A stretch of DNA of 7,347 nucleotides, from NCBI GenBank assembly GCA_021813195.1, contig JAKALI010000193.1:1-7347 (forward strand). The letters are read 5' to 3'. The position numbers and the translations under genes are program-made. Source of the stretch: Pseudomonadota bacterium. GTDB lineage: Bacteria; Pseudomonadota; Alphaproteobacteria; Rhizobiales; Hyphomicrobiaceae. Position 1 is the first letter of the stretch; each line of letters opens with the position of its first letter. The notes under the pieces are model-generated. The model searched no databases. It was not told where the DNA came from and saw only the letters and a list, made by a program, of their open reading frames with translations. Below, in pieces: positions 5,212 through 7,347 of the stretch.

Positions 5212-5736
5212 ATGAGTTATCAGCCAAGCCTGCGCTCCGGGCCAACGGCACCGATCTCGCTTTTTCGGATCACGCTGGAGGAGCTATCAAGTCCGCCCGT
5301 CGTTCGCGGCGTGGCTTATTGGCGATCGCTTCGCGGCACGCGGCGGTTTCCTTCGCGTCATGCGCTCTCCACCCGCGAGATGTTGCCGTTCCTGCGGTAT
5401 GTTGCACTTATACAGGTTCTCAACGGGGGCGAGGACTATCGTTTCCGCCTCGTTGGCGACGCCCATATCGACGCGAGAGGCTATGATTTTAGCGGCGAAA
5501 CGATTGCCGAGATGCGAGCTGAAGCGTCATCTTGCGCTGACAGAAGTTTTGCTCTGTGCGAATACATCCGCACCACGGGCGTGCCGTATGCGCTCCGTGC
5601 ACCGATTACAACCGGCGGCACCGGCTGGTACGTCGCAAATCGTGAATGCGCCTTCCTGCCGCTTGGGCCCAATGATAGCTTGGTCGATTATCTCTTCGTC
5701 GTCGGCGCATATGCTTTCCAGGCACTGGCTGATTGA
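5212..5736 (+). CDS. PAS_5-type (PAS-like) domain protein, 174 aa
   Basis: The protein matches the PAS_5 (PF07310-like) pattern of alphaproteobacteria: YWRSLRGTRRFPSRHALSTREMLPFLRYVALI (residues 37-68), then GGEDYRFRLVGDAHIDARGYDFSGETI (72-98), an alpha-helical middle, and the closing strands APITTGGTGWYVANRECAFLPLG (130-152). PAS-like folds bind small ligands or mediate protein contacts; the ligand of this family is not established to my knowledge. No kinase, cyclase or helix-turn-helix is attached. The ATG at 5212 has GGAGGA at about 5202-5207. It is the last gene before the putative integration site, followed only by a weak 5-bp hairpin (5737-5756). Confidence 0.82.
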   Translation: MSYQPSLRSGPTAPISLFRITLEELSSPPVVRGVAYWRSLRGTRRFPSRHALSTREMLPFLRYVALIQVLNGGEDYRFRLVGDAHIDARGYDFSGETIAEMRAEASSCADRSFALCEYIRTTGVPYALRAPITTGGTGWYVANRECAFLPLGPNDSLVDYLFVVGAYAFQALAD

Positions 5737-5973
5737 GCCGCGGTTGGTTCGGCGGCGGTTGACGTTTCCTATCGCCGCCCACGCAACCGAGCGTGGCGAC
5801 TGGGATCGTCCGGGTTCCTCATGGCCCGATCGGGAGGGCATACGCGGAGCCTCTTGCGCATATGCGGTCTTGGTTCGGCTTGGCTAGATCGTGCCCAAAA
5901 TTGGGGCTGGAAGTGGGACCAGCGCGCATGTCTGAAAATTCTATCTTTGAAATCAGGCGCTTGTAGAGCGCGC
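5737..5973. other. Gene-poor stretch between the PAS_5 gene and the tRNA-like fragment
   Basis: I see no supported gene on either strand here. A weak GCCGC/GCGGC hairpin follows the PAS_5 stop, GCCC-N7-GGGC occurs at 5893-5907, and GCGC-N7-GCGC at about 5957-5971 lies just left of the tRNA-like fragment. None is a convincing terminator. Confidence 0.4.
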
Positions 5974-5987
5974 TGGCGGACAGGGAG
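5974..5987 (-). other. tRNA-Ser 3'-end fragment, candidate attachment site (att)
   Basis: TGGCGGACAGGGAG read on the minus strand is CTCCCTGTCCGCCA, which looks like the end of a serine tRNA with a GGACAGG/CCTGTCC acceptor stem followed by GCCA. The match stops there: the T-loop sequence that should come next is absent. A 3' fragment of a tRNA 150 bp upstream of a tyrosine integrase is what the end of an element integrated into a tRNA gene leaves behind. From the orientation, the element would extend to the right and the complete tRNA-Ser gene would lie at its far end. The tRNA assignment is from memory and the match is short. Confidence 0.42.
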
Positions 5988-6001
5988 TCAGCCCGGTTAG
6001 C

Positions 6002-6069
6002 GTCCAGCACCGTCCGACGATGTCCAATAACTCCCTGTATTCCCTAAATATCTTTCCTATCCGTTGTCC
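6002..6069. repeat. Helically phased TCC motifs between att candidate and integrase
   Basis: GTCC occurs at 6002, 6012 and 6022, exactly 10 bp apart, followed by TCCC at 6032 and 6041, TTTCCT at 6053, and TCC again at 6060 and 6067. A row of short motifs on one DNA face between the att candidate and the int gene could be arm-type binding sites for the integrase or sites for a DNA-bending partner. Confidence 0.35.
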
Positions 6070-6107
6070 GATGTGGTCTACTGAGATTCGATGAAATCCC
6101 AAATTTT

Positions 6108-6131
6108 ATGTGGGATGGAATGTGGGATGCC
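6108..6131 (+). repeat. 12-bp tandem duplication at the 5' end of the integrase gene
   Basis: ATGTGGGATGGA (6108-6119) is followed directly by ATGTGGGATGCC (6120-6131), 10 of 12 identical. It creates extra in-frame ATG codons at 6115 and 6127 before the chosen start at 6136 and so makes the true start uncertain. Confidence 0.6.
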
Positions 6132-6135
6132 GGTT

Positions 6136-7347
6136 ATGAAGACACGCGGGCACCATCCAGATCGTGCGCTTTCTGCGCTCAAGGTCCGAACGATCAAGAC
6201 ACCCGGCCGCTACGCCGATGGAAACGGGCTTTATCTCATCGTCGATCCGTCAGGTGCCCGCCGATGGATATTGCGGACAGTGGTGCAAGGACGGCGCCGC
6301 GATATCGGCCTTGGCGGCGCACGGCTTGTATCTCTTGCTGACGCCCGTGAGCAAGCCAATACTTGTCGGCGCATCGCACGCGAGGGCGGCGACCCGCTGC
6401 TGGAATTGCGGAAGGCAAAACGTGTCGTGCCGACCTTTCGATCCGCAGCACAAGACGTGCATGGCGAACATGCAAAGGGCTGGAAGAATATCAAACATCG
6501 TTCGCAGTGGATCAACACACTCACCCAATACGCCTTTCCCATTCTTGGCGACAGGCGCGTGGACGAAATCGATACGCCTGACATTCTCAGGGTCTTGGCG
6601 CCTCTCTGGTTGACGAAATCGGAAACCGCACGACGCCTCAAACAGCGTATGCACGCCGTCTTCGACTGGGCGAAAGCATCGGGATACCGAACTGGCGACA
6701 ACCCCGTTGACGGGGTTGAAAAGGGCCTACCGAAACGCCCAGATCGCGTGAACCATCATGCGGCGATGCCGTATTCTGATGTTTCAGTGTTCATTCATAA
6801 GATACGGAATAGCGCGCTGGGCGAGCCTACGAAGTTGGCTTTTGAATTTCTGATCCTGACTGCGGCTCGCACGAATGAAGTCCTTCGCAGCCAATGGAGC
6901 GAAATTGATCTGGATCGCAAGGTCTGGACAATACCGCCATCTCGCATGAAAGCTGGACGCGAGCATCGCATACCACTAACACCGCGTTGCGTTGAAATTC
7001 TTCGACGCGCAAAGGAATGCGCAGGCGACAGCAAGTTTGTATTCCCTGGGCGCAAATCCACAGAGCCGATGACAAACATGGTGTTCCTAATGGCACTGAG
7101 GCGGATGGACGAAGGCATTACAGTGCACGGCTTTCGTTCGGCATTCCGCGATTGGGCGGCAGAACGAACTAATTTTTCACGCGAGGTTTGCGAAATGGCT
7201 CTTGCACACACGATCAAGGACAAGGTCGAGGCGGCGTATCGCCGCGGCGATTTGTTTGAGAAACGTCGTGCGCTAATGGATGCGTGGGCGTCTTTTGCAA
7301 CCTCTGCATCGGCAAAAATCATACCGATAGGTGCAAGCGGCTCAAAT
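6136..7347 (+). CDS. Tyrosine recombinase / integrase of the DUF4102 (P4) class, open at window end
   Basis: Hand translation from ATG 6136 gives 404 codons with no stop before the window ends. Residues 11-95 form the N-terminal DUF4102 domain (LSALKVRTIKTPGRYADGNG, RRDIGLGGARLVSLADARE). Residues 100-190 are the core-binding (SAM-like) domain, and residues 210-385 the catalytic domain. All catalytic residues are visible: R245 in TAARTNEVL, K272 in SRMKAGREHRIPL, H331 and R334 in HGFRSAFRDWA, H358 in LAHTIKDKVEAAY, and nucleophile Y368. It should catalyse site-specific integration and excision of the element carrying it. In-frame ATG codons at 6115 and 6127 are alternative starts; none has a good ribosome site. 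The protein is near family length, so the stop is probably just beyond 7347. Upstream lie a tRNA-Ser-like 3' fragment and phased repeats. It appears intact. Confidence 0.93.
   Translation, partial: MKTRGHHPDRALSALKVRTIKTPGRYADGNGLYLIVDPSGARRWILRTVVQGRRRDIGLGGARLVSLADAREQANTCRRIAREGGDPLLELRKAKRVVPTFRSAAQDVHGEHAKGWKNIKHRSQWINTLTQYAFPILGDRRVDEIDTPDILRVLAPLWLTKSETARRLKQRMHAVFDWAKASGYRTGDNPVDGVEKGLPKRPDRVNHHAAMPYSDVSVFIHKIRNSALGEPTKLAFEFLILTAARTNEVLRSQWSEIDLDRKVWTIPPSRMKAGREHRIPLTPRCVEILRRAKECAGDSKFVFPGRKSTEPMTNMVFLMALRRMDEGITVHGFRSAFRDWAAERTNFSREVCEMALAHTIKDKVEAAYRRGDLFEKRRALMDAWASFATSASAKIIPIGASGSN

Noticed and set aside
1..7347. CRISPR array, rRNA or complete tRNA genes
   Set aside because: No regularly spaced repeats of CRISPR size and no full tRNA or rRNA pattern were seen on reading either strand.

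Overview
The window looks like GC-rich chromosome from an alphaproteobacterium, most likely of the order Hyphomicrobiales (Rhizobiales). The reasons are codon usage, a seven-iron ferredoxin FdxA, a PAS_5-type protein, a DUF1858 protein, a UDG-family protein of the type common there, and an integrase of the DUF4102 (P4) class. No species call is possible from the sequence alone.

Layout. Positions 1-443 (minus) hold most of a uracil-DNA glycosylase-family protein. It leaves the window at its C-terminus and lacks a normal start codon. Positions 601-1210 (plus) hold a 139-aa conserved hypothetical protein and a 61-aa single-span membrane protein, closed by a perfect 9-bp hairpin. Positions 1515-2475 (plus) hold an AhpD-like carboxymuconolactone decarboxylase-family protein and a two-CBS-domain protein. 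Positions 2716-3411 (plus) hold a Crp/Fnr-family regulator without an Fe-S cysteine set. Convergent to it on the minus strand are a DUF1858 protein (3459-3671), the ferredoxin fdxA (3914-4279) and a 110-aa hypothetical protein (4534-4866). Divergent from the last is a PAS_5 protein (5212-5736). After a gene-poor gap there is a 14-bp piece matching the 3' end of a tRNA-Ser (5974-5987). A tyrosine integrase follows (6136 to the window end, still open); I translated it by hand because it has no stop in the window.

How it fits together. Three transcription units (the 601 pair, the AhpD/CBS pair and the DUF1858 gene) each carry a 14-bp site of the form TTGCG-N4-NACAA (in one or the other orientation). 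In each case exactly 22 bp separate the site from a candidate -10 hexamer, the geometry of class II Crp/Fnr activation (centre at -41.5). One of the three matches TTGCG-N4-CACAA, the site described for the nitric-oxide regulator NnrR. The Crp/Fnr protein in the middle of the cluster is a natural candidate to act on them. My reading is a small nitric-oxide or low-oxygen stress regulon made mostly of uncharacterised redox and sensor proteins, lying beside an integrative element that starts at about 5974 and runs out of the window to the right.
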